In this document: piece by piece, positions 17,708-26,723 of the stretch
How the letters are laid out: each line of letters starts with the position of its first letter
Numbering within the stretch: position 1 is the stretch's first letter
NCBI GenBank assembly: GCA_036675265.1
Contig: JAKFFJ010000088.1
Span: 1-64,000 of the forward strand
From: CAMPJU01 sp036675265
GTDB taxonomy: Bacteria > Pseudomonadota > Gammaproteobacteria > Xanthomonadales > Xanthomonadaceae
DNA length: 64,000 bases
Reading direction: 5' to 3'
Position numbers and translations under genes: made by a program
Notes under the pieces: model-generated
Databases searched by the model: none
Seen by the model: the letters and a program-made list of their open reading frames with translations, nothing else
What the model was told of the DNA's origin: nothing

Positions 17708-18456
17708 CAGCGGCCCAGCTCGAACACCACGTCGAGGTTGACCGTCAGCGTGGCCTCGCCGGGGGAGATCGGCGTGGAGGCGCGCGATTCCTGGGCGGCG
17801 TCCATCGCCATCATCTGCATCGGCATCGGCGGGCCGAAACCCCCGCCCTCGGAGATGCTCGCGACGCGGCGCACGCGCATGCCGAGCGCTTCGGCATACA
17901 TCTGCGCCCTTGCCCGCGCCTTCTCCAGCGCAGCGCGGCGTGCCTCGTCGTAGGCCCCTTCCTTGTCGTCCACGTCGAAGTTGGGCCCATGGACCTGGTT
18001 GGCGCCGCTGGCGACCAGCGCGTCGAGCACGTCGCCGAGCTCGCCGATGTCGCGGACCGTGACGTTCACCGTGTTCGTGGCCTGGTACCCGGTGATCCGC
18101 GGGGTGCTCCCGTCGCGATAGTCGTATTGCGGATGGACGTTGACGCCCGCGGTCTGCACGTCGCGCGCCTCGATGCCGGCGGCGCGGATCGCGGCCATCA
18201 CCTTTTCCATCTGCGCCGCATTCGCCTGCATCGCGTCGTCGGCAGCGGTGGCCTGGGTCACGACGCCGGCGGACACCGTGGCGATGTCAGGGACGCGGGT
18301 GGCTTCGGCCTGGGCCGAAACCGAAAGCAGCGTGCCGTCGCCGGGCAGCACGGCCGGGGCCGTCGACTGCGCGCAGGCATTCGTCGCCAGGCCGAGCCCC
18401 AGGGCGGCGGCCAGTGCCAGGATCGGCAGGCGGGCCGGGTTGGTTCGCTGTTGCAT
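17707..18456 (-). CDS. SIMPL (DUF541) domain periplasmic protein
   Basis: A 249-residue secreted protein. The signal peptide is about 1-29 (ending NACAQS). The SIMPL domain has GTLLSVSAQAEATRVPDIATVSAGV, GVNVHPQYDYRDGSTPRITGYQATNTV, and ALEKARARAQMYAEALG followed by VRRVASISEGG, as in the YggE-like family implicated in oxidative-stress tolerance. Residual Met clusters (PPMPMQMMAMD) lie near the end. It is divergent from maf; a palindrome at 18511 lies upstream. Confidence 0.87.
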   Translation of the reverse strand: MQQRTNPARLPILALAAALGLGLATNACAQSTAPAVLPGDGTLLSVSAQAEATRVPDIATVSAGVVTQATAADDAMQANAAQMEKVMAAIRAAGIEARDVQTAGVNVHPQYDYRDGSTPRITGYQATNTVNVTVRDIGELGDVLDALVASGANQVHGPNFDVDDKEGAYDEARRAALEKARARAQMYAEALGMRVRRVASISEGGGFGPPMPMQMMAMDAAQESRASTPISPGEATLTVNLDVVFELGR

Positions 18457-18510
18457 GGTCGGGCTCCGGAAGTCGGTGGAAGCACGGATTCACGACAGGG
18501 TGGGCCCGCG

Positions 18511-18533
18511 CCCGTTCACCGATAGTGAACGGG
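18511..18533. promoter_or_regulatory. Perfect 9-bp inverted repeat between SIMPL and maf (operator-like)
   Basis: CCCGTTCAC (18511-18519) and GTGAACGGG (18525-18533) are exact inverses around CGATA. It is in the 157-base gap between divergent genes, 55 bases from the SIMPL start and 81 from maf. The shape fits a dimeric repressor site (TetR-like spacing). No regulator gene is adjacent, so the cognate factor is unknown. Confidence 0.45.
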
Positions 18534-18601
18534 GGTCGCAGTTCCGCCGGAGCGGCCGGCGCGGGCCACGGGTGGTCGGCCGGGGGACAGGAACCGCGGG
18601 T

Positions 18602-18607
18602 TATTCT
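18602..18607 (+). promoter_or_regulatory. Possible -10 element of maf (TATTCT)
   Basis: A local AT-rich hexamer ends 6 bases before ATG 18614. If used, transcription would start at or near the A of the ATG, giving a leaderless message. No Shine-Dalgarno sequence is seen in the intervening TTCGTG. No clear -35. Confidence 0.3.
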
Positions 18608-18613
18608 TTCGTG

Positions 18614-19189
18614 ATGCTGTATCTGGCTTCGCGTTCTCCCCGGCGCTCCGAGCTGCTGGCCCGCCTCGGGGTCGGCTTCGGCGTGCTCGAGGTCGATGTC
18701 CCGGAGGCGCGCGTCCCGGGCGAACCCCCGGCCGACTACGTCCGGCGGGTGGCACGTGAAAAGGCCGGCGCCGGGTTGCTCGAGGTCGTCGGCGCGCCCG
18801 GCGCGGTCGTGCTCGGCGCCGATACCGAGGTCGTCCTCGGGGACGTGGTGTTCGGCAAGCCCCGCGACGCGGACGATGCCGCGGCGATGCTGCGACGCCT
18901 TTCCGGGCGCACGCACCAGGTGCTGTCGTCCGTGTGGCTGGTCGCCGCCGACCGCGAGGTCCAGGCGATGTGCGCCTCGGACGTCACCTTCGCGCCGCTG
19001 GACGACGCCCGCATCGCGCGGTATGTCGCCACCGGCGAATGCGACGGCAAGGCCGGTGCCTACGCGATCCAGGGGTCGGCCGCTGCCTTCGTGGCGCGCC
19101 TGGAGGGCAGCCATTCGGGCGTGGTCGGCCTGCCGCTGCACGAAACCGCTGGCCTGCTCGCAGGGTTCGGCCTCGGGCCGCTGGCATGA
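18614..19189 (+). CDS. maf: Maf family nucleoside triphosphate pyrophosphatase
   Basis: A 191-residue house-cleaning pyrophosphatase that hydrolyses non-canonical or modified NTPs (YhdE-type dTTP/UTP specificity is likely but not shown). It has the N-terminal LYLASRSPRRSELLARLG, ADTEVVLGDVVFGKPRDADDA, SGRTHQVLSSV and GAYAIQGSAAAFVARLEGSHSGVVGLPL. It shares ATGA with the next gene, rng, the usual maf-rng order. Confidence 0.93.
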   Translation: MLYLASRSPRRSELLARLGVGFGVLEVDVPEARVPGEPPADYVRRVAREKAGAGLLEVVGAPGAVVLGADTEVVLGDVVFGKPRDADDAAAMLRRLSGRTHQVLSSVWLVAADREVQAMCASDVTFAPLDDARIARYVATGECDGKAGAYAIQGSAAAFVARLEGSHSGVVGLPLHETAGLLAGFGLGPLA

Positions 19190-20724
19190 GCGAAGAGATC
19201 CTGGTCAACGTGACCCCGCGCGAGACGCGGGTGGCCGTGGTCGAGAACGGCATGCTGCAGGAGCTCCACATCGAGCGCGGCTGGCGCCGTGGCGTGGTGG
19301 GCAACATCTACAAGGGTCGCGTGCAGCGGGTGATGCCCGGCATGCAGGCGGCATTCGTCGAGATCGGCCTGGAGCGCGCCGCGTTCCTGCACGCCAACGA
19401 CATCCTGCGGCCGGCGCCGGTCACCAGCAACGGGGCCGAGCAGGACGCGGCCGCCGCCGCGGTGCCGGCGGCCGCGTCGCCGTCGATCACCGAGCTGCTC
19501 CACGACGGCCAGGAGATCGTCGTCCAGGTCGTCAAGGACCCGATCGGTGGCAAGGGTGCGCGGCTGACCACGCAATTGAGCATCCCGTCCCGCTACCTGG
19601 TGCTGCTGCCGCAGTCGAAGGTCGTTGGCGTGTCCGCGCGCATCGAGGACGAGGCCGAGCGTGCGCGGCTGAAGGGACTGGTGGCCGAGTTCGCGGGGCA
19701 CGCAGCCGCGGGCTACATCATCCGCACCAACGCCGAAGGCCAGCCTGCCGAGGCACTCGCCGAGGACATCGCGTACCTGAGCCGCGCGTGGGCGCTGGTC
19801 GAACGGCAGGCGAAGGCGGCGAAGGTCGGCGGATGCGTGTACGAGGACCTCACCCTGCCGCTGCGCGCGGTACGCGACCTGATGCGCCGCGACGTCGAGA
19901 AGGTCAAGGTCGACTCGCGCGAGACCTGGGAGAAGCTGCGCGCGTTCGCCGCGCAGTACATGCCGCCGCTGGTCGGCGAGGCCGACGGCGACGCCGAGGG
20001 CGAGTCCGCGCTGGCCGGGAAGATCGAGCACTACGGCGGCGCGCGGCCGATCTTCGACCTGTACGGCGTCGAGGACGAGATCCAGCGTGCGCTGGAGAAA
20101 CAGGTCCCGCTCAAGTCCGGCGGGTACCTGGTGATCGACCAGACCGAGGCGATGACGACCGTCGACGTCAACACCGGCTCGTTCCTGGGCCAGCGCAACC
20201 TCGAGGAAACCGTCTACCGCACCAACCTGGAAGCCGCGCAGTCGGTCGCGCGGCAGCTGCGGCTGCGCAACCTGGGCGGCATCATCATCATCGACTTCAT
20301 CGACATGGCCGACGCCGAGCACCGACGCCAGGTGCTGCGCACGCTCGAGAAATCCCTCAGCCGCGACCATGCGCGCACCACCGTCTACGACTTCTCCCCG
20401 CTCGGCCTGGTGGAGATGACGCGCAAGCGCACGATCGAGTCCCTGGAACGGCAGCTGTGCGAGCCCTGCCACGAGTGCGGCGGCCGCGGCACGCTGAAGA
20501 CGCCCGAGACCGTCACCTACGAGATCTTCCGCGAGATCGTCCGGCAGGTGCGCCAGTTCGACGCCGGCCGGCTGCTGGTGATCGCCTCGCCGAAGATCGT
20601 CGCGCGCATCACCGACGAGGAATCCGCGGCGGTGGCGGAACTGGAGGAATTCCTAGGCAAGTCGATCCGGCTGCAGCCGGATGCGCAGTACGCGCAGGAG
20701 CAGTTCGATGTCGTCCTGCTCTGA
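19186..20724 (+). CDS. rng: Ribonuclease G
   Basis: A 512-residue RNase E/G family endonuclease that matures 16S rRNA 5' ends. It starts MSEEILVNVTPRETRVA. The S1 domain has GNIYKGRVQRVMPGMQAAFVEIG with a 20-residue Ala-rich insertion after NDILRP. The catalytic segment has VDVNTGSFLGQRNLEETVYR and IIIIDFIDM, and the Zn-link is CEPCHECGGRG. It lacks the long C-terminal degradosome scaffold of RNase E, so it is RNase G. ATG 19186 overlaps maf. Confidence 0.95.
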   Translation: MSEEILVNVTPRETRVAVVENGMLQELHIERGWRRGVVGNIYKGRVQRVMPGMQAAFVEIGLERAAFLHANDILRPAPVTSNGAEQDAAAAAVPAAASPSITELLHDGQEIVVQVVKDPIGGKGARLTTQLSIPSRYLVLLPQSKVVGVSARIEDEAERARLKGLVAEFAGHAAAGYIIRTNAEGQPAEALAEDIAYLSRAWALVERQAKAAKVGGCVYEDLTLPLRAVRDLMRRDVEKVKVDSRETWEKLRAFAAQYMPPLVGEADGDAEGESALAGKIEHYGGARPIFDLYGVEDEIQRALEKQVPLKSGGYLVIDQTEAMTTVDVNTGSFLGQRNLEETVYRTNLEAAQSVARQLRLRNLGGIIIIDFIDMADAEHRRQVLRTLEKSLSRDHARTTVYDFSPLGLVEMTRKRTIESLERQLCEPCHECGGRGTLKTPETVTYEIFREIVRQVRQFDAGRLLVIASPKIVARITDEESAAVAELEEFLGKSIRLQPDAQYAQEQFDVVLL

Positions 20725-20748
20725 CGCGTGCCGCCAGGGCGCCTGCTG

Positions 20749-23700
20749 ATGCCCACCTCGGTGCGCCGCCGCCTGCGGCTGGCCCGTCGCGGGCTGGGGG
20801 TGTTCGTGTCGGTCGCGCTGGTGCTGGTGGCGGTCGTGATCGGCGTCGCCAACCAGTTGCTGCCGCTGGCCGAACGCAATCCCGGCAAGGTGGCCGCATG
20901 GCTGAGCGACCGCGCGAACCGGCCGATCACCTTCGACCGGCTGGACACCGAGTGGACGCGTCGCGGGCCGTTGCTGAAGCTCGACGGCCTGCGCCTGGGC
21001 GCGCCCAATGGCGGTAGCGGCACCATCGCGGTGGGCGATGCGGAGATGCTGGTGTCGCTGTATGCCGGGTTGTTGCCGGACACGCCGTTCTCCGAGCTGC
21101 GCCTGCGCGGGCTCGACCTGGCACTGGAGCGCGATGCCGCCGGCCGCTGGCAGGTGCGCGGCTTGCCGGGGCAGCAGGCGGCCGGGGGCGATCCGCTCGC
21201 GGCGCTGGAAGGCCTGGGCGAACTGCAGGTGATCGGCGGCCGCTTGTCGGTCGATGCACCCGCACTCGGCCTGCACGCACGCCTGCCGCGCGTCGACCTG
21301 CGCTTGCGGGTGGACGACGGACGCGTGCGCGCGGGACTGCGTGCCTGGGCGGGCGCGGGATCCGCGCCGCTGGACGTGTCGTTGGCGCTGGACCGCGCGA
21401 GTGGCGAAGGGCGGCTGCACGCGGGCTCGACGGACGCGGACCTGGCGGCCTGGTCGCGGTGGTTGCAGGTGGCCGGGGTGGCGGCGGAATCGGGCCATGG
21501 GCGTGTCGACGCCTGGGCCACCCTGCGGGACCATCGGGTCGATGCGTTCGTGCTGGATGCAGCATTGCAGCGCGTGCGGCTGCGTGGCGCCCCGCTGCGC
21601 GATGCGCGGGGCCTGGTGTCGCAGCCGCGCGTCGCCTTCGCGCGCGTCGAGGCCCGTGCGCAATGGCAGCGGTTGGCCACTGGCTGGCGCCTGGACGCGC
21701 CGCGGTTGCGGCTGGTGCCGGGCGATGCCGGCGCGGCCAACGTCGAGCAGTCGCTGGACGGCCTGCTGGTCGCCGGTGGCAGGCAGCTCGCGCTGTCCGC
21801 GCCGCGGATCGAGCTCGGTCCCCTGCTGCCGGTCGCGGCACTGAGCGACAGGCTCTCGCCGGGCCTGCGCGGATGGCTGCTCGCCGCGCAGCCGCGGCTG
21901 CGGTTGCGCGACGTCGAGTTCGCAGCGGCGCGTGGCCAGGCGCGCGGCAGCGCGCGGATCGAGTCGGCGTCGTTTGCCGCGGTGGGCGAAGCGCCCGGGC
22001 TGGAAGGCCTGGCGGGGACGCTCACCGGGGACGAAGCGGGCTTCGCGTTCGTCGCCGACAAGGACGCCATGCTGCGCATCGACTGGCCCCGCGGCTTCGG
22101 CATGGCCCATGCGTTCCGGCTCGGCGGCGACGTCGAAGGCTGGCGCGACGCCGGGGCCTGGCATGTCGCGACGCCGGGGTTGCGGCTGGCCGGGGAGGGC
22201 CTGGACATCGCGCTGCGCGGCGGCCTGGCCTGGCAGGGCGATGGCACCCGGCCGCGGATCGACGTGGCGGCGGAGGTCGGCGAGGCGCCATTGCCGCTGG
22301 CGAAGGGCTTCTGGGTCCGCAACCGCATGCCGGCCGGTGCCGTGCGCTGGCTGGACGACGCACTGGTCGCGGGCACGCTGCACGACGGCCGCGTGCTCAT
22401 CGCCGGCGACCTCGACGACTGGCCGTTCGGGGGCCGTCCGGCGACGCCGGGCTCCGGCATGCCCAACGACGGCCTGCCCAACGACGGGGTGTTCCGCGCG
22501 GACGTGCGCATCGCCGACGGCGTGCTGAAGTTCCATCGCGACTGGCCGCCGCTCGAACAGGTGGAGGCGCGCGCCAGCTTCCTCGCCGAGGGGTTCGCGG
22601 TGGACGGCGACGCATCGATCGCCGGCATCGAAGTGGGCAGCTTCCATGCGGGGATCGAGCGGTATCGCGACGCGCTGCTCCAGGTGCGTGCCGCGGCGCG
22701 CGGCGATGCCGCGCGGCTGCTCGCCCTCATGCGCGCCAGTCCGTTGCATGCGACGCATGGCGAAACCCTCGACAACCTGGCCGCGGCCGGCCCGGCCTCC
22801 GTGACGTTCGCCCTTCGGCAACCGCTGCGCCGCGATGCCGGCGAGCCCAGCCTGTCGGGCACGGTTGCACTCGAGGGCGTGATGCTGCGCGAACGACGCT
22901 GGGACATCGCGTTCGACCGCGTGCGCGGTCGCGCGACCTATCGCGGCGACGGCTTCAGCGCCGAAGGCCTGCAGGTGCGCCACGACGGGCGCGCGGCACG
23001 GCTGGCGTTGCGCGCGGGCGGGATGGCCGCCGACCGTGCGAACGCGTTCGAGGCCGAGCTCGACGCGGCGCTGGATGCCGGCGACCTGCTGGAACGCGCG
23101 CCGCAGCTGGCCTGGTTGCGACCCCACCTGTCCGGCCGTTCCGATTGGCATGTGGCGCTGGCGATGCCTCGCGACGGCGCGGGCCGCCTGCGCCTGGGTT
23201 CCGACCTGGTCGGCACCGCGATCGAGCTGCCCGCGCCGCTGGAAAAAGCGGCGCGGACGCCCCTGGCGGCGCGCGTCGACATGGCGTTGCCGCTGGAGCG
23301 CGGCGAAGTGCAGGTCGCGCTGGGCGAGCGCATGGCGTTGCGCGCGCGTACCGGGCATGGCGGGACCGGCGTGCGGGTTGCACTCGGCACCGCGAGCATC
23401 GATGCGCCACCGCCGGCGAACGGCCTGGTGGCGACGGGCCGCGCGGAATCGCTCGCGCCGATCGACTGGATCGGACTGGTGGGCAGCGGGGGCGACGGCG
23501 GGAAGCTCCCGTTGCGCGGCCTGGACGTCACGGCGGACCGCCTGCTGCTGTTCGGTGGTGCATTCCCGGAAACGCGCCTGCAGGTCGATCCCGCGGGCGG
23601 GGGCGCACTCGCCGTCCGCGTGCAGGGCGCCGCGTTGGAGGGCACCGTGGCCGTGCCCGCGTCCGACGACGCCACCGTGTCCGGGCGCTTCGCGCGGCTG

Positions 23701-24651
23701 CATTGGCGGTCCGCGACGCCGTCGGCCGCGGATGCTTCCGCGCAGGGGCCGGCGCCCGCGCCGCCCGCCGACGGCGACGCGGTCGATCCCGCCGCCATCC
23801 CGCCCCTCGCGTTCGCCATCGACGACCTTCGCTTCAACGACGCGCGCCTGGGGACCGCCAGCCTGCGCACGCACGCGACGGCCGACGGCATGCGCATCGA
23901 GCACCTGCGCACCCAGTCCGACCGACAGCGCCTCGAACTCAACGGCGACTGGCTGGGCCGCGGCGCCACCGCACGCACGCGCCTGAACGCCGGGTTCCGC
24001 AGCGAGGATTTCGGTGCCTTGCTGGCGGGCCTGGGTTACGGCGGCCGGCTCGCCGGCGGCAGCGGCACCGCGCGACTGGAGGTGCGCTGGCCCGGCAGCC
24101 CCGCGCACTTCCGGCTGGCCGCGATCGACGGCGCACTGGTGGTCGATGCGCGCGACGGGCGGCTGCTGGAAGTGGAACCGGGCGCGGGTCGCGTGCTCGG
24201 CCTGCTCAGCCTGGCCGAACTGCCGCGCCGCCTGACGCTCGACTTCCGGGACTTCTTCAGCAAGGGGTTCGCGTTCAACCAGGTCGAGGGGCGGGTTGCA
24301 TTCGCCGGCGGCACCGCGCGCAGCGACGGCCTGTCCATCGATGGCCCCGCGGCCGCCATCACGATCACCGGCACCGCGGACCTGCGCGCGGAAACCTTCG
24401 ACCAGACCATCGAGGTGCGGCCGAAGGCGGGCAACGTGCTGACCGTGGTCGGCGCGATCGCGGGCGGCCCCGTGGGCGCGGCGCTCGGGGCGGCGGCGAA
24501 CGCCGTGCTGCAGCGACCGATCGCCGAAGCCGCGGCACGCACCTACCGCGTCACCGGACCCTGGAAGGACCCCGAAGTGGACGTGATCGGGCGCGGCGAC
24601 CAGGTGCCTGCGACGGGGCCGTCCACCACGCCAACACCCGCCGCACCGTAG
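20749..24651 (+). CDS. yhdP: YhdP-family AsmA-like envelope protein
   Basis: A giant 1300-residue AsmA-like protein with one N-terminal membrane helix (about residues 15-39) and a long periplasmic part of repeating beta structure. The C-terminal AsmA_2-type region has FNQVEGRVAFAGGTARSDGL, then TIEVRPKAGNVLTVVGAIAGG. In E. coli, YhdP with TamB and YdbH moves phospholipid to the outer membrane. A GTG at 20728 could add seven residues; ATG 20749 fits the basic run before the helix better. It follows rng and precedes tldD, the usual rng-yhdP-tldD order. Confidence 0.92.
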   Translation: MPTSVRRRLRLARRGLGVFVSVALVLVAVVIGVANQLLPLAERNPGKVAAWLSDRANRPITFDRLDTEWTRRGPLLKLDGLRLGAPNGGSGTIAVGDAEMLVSLYAGLLPDTPFSELRLRGLDLALERDAAGRWQVRGLPGQQAAGGDPLAALEGLGELQVIGGRLSVDAPALGLHARLPRVDLRLRVDDGRVRAGLRAWAGAGSAPLDVSLALDRASGEGRLHAGSTDADLAAWSRWLQVAGVAAESGHGRVDAWATLRDHRVDAFVLDAALQRVRLRGAPLRDARGLVSQPRVAFARVEARAQWQRLATGWRLDAPRLRLVPGDAGAANVEQSLDGLLVAGGRQLALSAPRIELGPLLPVAALSDRLSPGLRGWLLAAQPRLRLRDVEFAAARGQARGSARIESASFAAVGEAPGLEGLAGTLTGDEAGFAFVADKDAMLRIDWPRGFGMAHAFRLGGDVEGWRDAGAWHVATPGLRLAGEGLDIALRGGLAWQGDGTRPRIDVAAEVGEAPLPLAKGFWVRNRMPAGAVRWLDDALVAGTLHDGRVLIAGDLDDWPFGGRPATPGSGMPNDGLPNDGVFRADVRIADGVLKFHRDWPPLEQVEARASFLAEGFAVDGDASIAGIEVGSFHAGIERYRDALLQVRAAARGDAARLLALMRASPLHATHGETLDNLAAAGPASVTFALRQPLRRDAGEPSLSGTVALEGVMLRERRWDIAFDRVRGRATYRGDGFSAEGLQVRHDGRAARLALRAGGMAADRANAFEAELDAALDAGDLLERAPQLAWLRPHLSGRSDWHVALAMPRDGAGRLRLGSDLVGTAIELPAPLEKAARTPLAARVDMALPLERGEVQVALGERMALRARTGHGGTGVRVALGTASIDAPPPANGLVATGRAESLAPIDWIGLVGSGGDGGKLPLRGLDVTADRLLLFGGAFPETRLQVDPAGGGALAVRVQGAALEGTVAVPASDDATVSGRFARLHWRSATPSAADASAQGPAPAPPADGDAVDPAAIPPLAFAIDDLRFNDARLGTASLRTHATADGMRIEHLRTQSDRQRLELNGDWLGRGATARTRLNAGFRSEDFGALLAGLGYGGRLAGGSGTARLEVRWPGSPAHFRLAAIDGALVVDARDGRLLEVEPGAGRVLGLLSLAELPRRLTLDFRDFFSKGFAFNQVEGRVAFAGGTARSDGLSIDGPAAAITITGTADLRAETFDQTIEVRPKAGNVLTVVGAIAGGPVGAALGAAANAVLQRPIAEAAARTYRVTGPWKDPEVDVIGRGDQVPATGPSTTPTPAAP

Positions 24652-24694
24652 CCTGCCGACCGATGGAATCCGTTTCCCGCATGGAACCCGCCGC

Positions 24695-26131
24695 ATGACC
24701 CTGGAACTCGCCCGGTCGCGCCTGCTGGTGCCGGCCGGCCTGGACACCGCCTCGCTGGAACCGGCGTTCGGCGCGTTGCTCGGCCCGGGGATCGACTTCG
24801 GCGACCTGTATTTCCAGCATGCCAGGCGCGAGAGCTGGACCGTGGAGGACGGCATCGTCAAGGACGGCGCGCATTCCATCGAGCAGGGCGTGGGCGTGCG
24901 TGCGATCTCCGGCGAGAAGACCGGGTTCGCGTATTCCGACGACATCGATTCCGCGGCCTTGGTCGAGGCTGCACGCTCGGCACGCGCGATCGCGCGCGAC
25001 GGCACGCGCCATCCGCCGCGCGCGCTCGTCGCGGGTGGCGGACGCGCGCTCTACGCGCCGGACGATCCGATCGACGGGCTGGGCAACGAGGACAAGGTGG
25101 AGGCGCTGCGCCGCATCGACCGGCTGCTGCGCGCCGCCGATCCGCGCGTGCAGCAGGTGGTCGTCGGCCTGTCGGGCGGCGTCGACACCGTGCTCGTCGC
25201 GCGCAGCGACGGCGTGCTTGCGAGCGACGTGCGTCCGCTGGTGCGCATGAACGTGCAGGTGATCGTGGCGCAGGGCGGCCGTCGCGAATCGGGCTATGCC
25301 GGCGGCGGCGGCCGGTATTCCTACGTGGAGCTGCTCGGCGGCGGGCGTCCGGAAGCATGGGCGCGCGAAGCGTTGCGCCAGGCGCTGGTGGCGCTGGAGT
25401 CGGTCGCCGCGCCGGCGGGCGCGATGCCGGTCGTGCTCGGCAGCGGCTGGCCGGGCGTGCTGCTGCACGAGGCGGTCGGCCACGGGCTGGAAGGCGACTT
25501 CAACCGCAAGGGCACGTCGACGTATGCCGGGCGCATGGGCCAGCGCGTGGCGTCGCCGGGCGTGACCATCGTCGACGACGGCACGCTGCCCGGACGGCGC
25601 GGTTCGCTCAACGTCGACGACGAGGGCGAGCCGACGCAGTGCACCACGCTGATCGAGGATGGGGTGCTGGTCGGCTACATGCAGGACAGCCTCAACGCGC
25701 GGTTGATGGGGATGCAGCCGACCGGCAACGGGCGGCGGGAATCGTTCGCGCACCTGGTGATGCCGCGCATGACCAACACCTACATGCTCGCCGGCACGCA
25801 CGACCCGGAGGAGATGATCCGTTCCGTGAAGCGCGGCCTGTACGCGGTCAATTTCGGTGGTGGCCAGGTCGACATCACCAGCGGCAAGTACGTGTTCTCG
25901 GCGACCGAGGCCTACCTGATCGAGGACGGCAGGGTCACCGCGCCGGTGAAGGGCGCCACGCTGATCGGCAACGGCCCGGAAACGATGCAGCGCGTGCGCA
26001 TGATCGGCAACGACCTGGCGCTCGACGAGGGCGTGGGCGTCTGCGGCAAGGACGGACAGAGCGTGCCCGTCGGGGTCGGCCAGCCGTCACTGCTGATCGA
26101 CGAGATCACCGTGGGCGGGACCCAGGCGTGA
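24695..26131 (+). CDS. tldD: Metalloprotease TldD
   Basis: A 478-residue subunit of the TldD/TldE heterodimeric metalloprotease, which degrades unfolded peptides and matures microcin and CcdA-like substrates. It carries the zinc motif HEAVGHGLEGD, then NVDDEGEPTQCTTLIEDGVLVGYMQDSLNARLMG, TNTYMLAGTHDPEEMIRSVKRG and NFGGGQVDITSGKYVFS. Its partner pmbA (tldE) lies 0.6 kb downstream, separated by the opposing yjgA. Confidence 0.95.
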   Translation: MTLELARSRLLVPAGLDTASLEPAFGALLGPGIDFGDLYFQHARRESWTVEDGIVKDGAHSIEQGVGVRAISGEKTGFAYSDDIDSAALVEAARSARAIARDGTRHPPRALVAGGGRALYAPDDPIDGLGNEDKVEALRRIDRLLRAADPRVQQVVVGLSGGVDTVLVARSDGVLASDVRPLVRMNVQVIVAQGGRRESGYAGGGGRYSYVELLGGGRPEAWAREALRQALVALESVAAPAGAMPVVLGSGWPGVLLHEAVGHGLEGDFNRKGTSTYAGRMGQRVASPGVTIVDDGTLPGRRGSLNVDDEGEPTQCTTLIEDGVLVGYMQDSLNARLMGMQPTGNGRRESFAHLVMPRMTNTYMLAGTHDPEEMIRSVKRGLYAVNFGGGQVDITSGKYVFSATEAYLIEDGRVTAPVKGATLIGNGPETMQRVRMIGNDLALDEGVGVCGKDGQSVPVGVGQPSLLIDEITVGGTQA

Positions 26132-26146
26132 CGCGCGTCGACCCCG

Positions 26147-26199
26147 GCAGGAGCGGCGCAAGCCGCGGCCAACGGCATCGCGGCTTACGCCGCTCCTGC
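26147..26199. repeat. REP-like inverted repeat running into the end of yjgA
   Basis: Left arm GCAGGAGCGGCGCAAGCCGCG (one mismatch with the right) at 26147-26167 and right arm CGCGGCTTACGCCGCTCCTGC at 26179-26199 flank an 11-base loop. It separates convergent tldD and yjgA. The right arm covers the last codons and TAA stop of yjgA (26185-26187). It resembles the GGAGCSGCC-type repeat at 4450, 51225 and 57197. Confidence 0.7.
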
Positions 26200-26706
26200 A
26201 AGTTCGCGGATCGCGCGGTAAAGCTCGCGGTAGGCGCGCGGCGGCTTGTCCTTGCGGCGCTCGTCGAGCGCGCTGCGCACGAGCTGGCGCAACTGCTGGC
26301 GATCGGCATCCGGGTGCGCCTCCAGCAATGCGGACAGCGCGGCATCGCCTTCCTCGAGCAGTCGCTCGCGCCAGGCCTCGGCGCGGTGCATCGCGGCCGT
26401 TTCCAGGCGGGCGGCCTCGCCCTTCTCGTCCAGCGCGTCGCGGATCGCGTCGAGCGTCTCGTCGTCCTGGCGCCGCATCTGCTTGGCCAGGAACGCGAGC
26501 TGTCGCTTGCGCGCGATGTGCGCGTTGATGCGGCGCGTCTCGACGACATGCGGCAACAGGTCCTCCGGCAACGGCAGCTTCGCCAGTTGCGCGTCGGTCA
26601 GCCCGGCCAGCCGTTCGCCCAGCTTCAGCACGTCGAGCGCGTCGCGGCGCTCCTGGCTTCGGCTGGGCGCCAGGAACTCGCCGGTGTCGGGATCCTTGCC
26701 TCGCAT
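26185..26706 (-). CDS. yjgA: YjgA/DarP ribosome-associated protein (DUF615)
   Basis: A protein of about 173 residues that binds late 50S assembly intermediates in E. coli. It shows family motifs SRSQERRDALDVLKLGERLA, HIARKRQLAFLAKQMRRQD, DADRQQLRQLVRSA and KPPRAYRELYRAIREL. The start is uncertain: ATG 26706 (MRGKDPDTGEF) matches the N-terminus I remember for Xanthomonas orthologues, while ATG 26724 would add six residues and share a base with the pmbA start. The C-terminal AGAA and the stop are encoded by the repeat at 26179-26199. Confidence 0.9.
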   Translation of the reverse strand: MRGKDPDTGEFLAPSRSQERRDALDVLKLGERLAGLTDAQLAKLPLPEDLLPHVVETRRINAHIARKRQLAFLAKQMRRQDDETLDAIRDALDEKGEAARLETAAMHRAEAWRERLLEEGDAALSALLEAHPDADRQQLRQLVRSALDERRKDKPPRAYRELYRAIRELAGAA

Positions 26707-26723
26707 CCGCAAAGGATAAGCCA

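Noticed and set aside
20653..25005. 1450-codon open frame on the minus strand
   Set aside because: It is antisense to yhdP and tldD, is Arg/His/Gln-rich with no domain, and reflects the third-position G/C bias of the real plus-strand genes.
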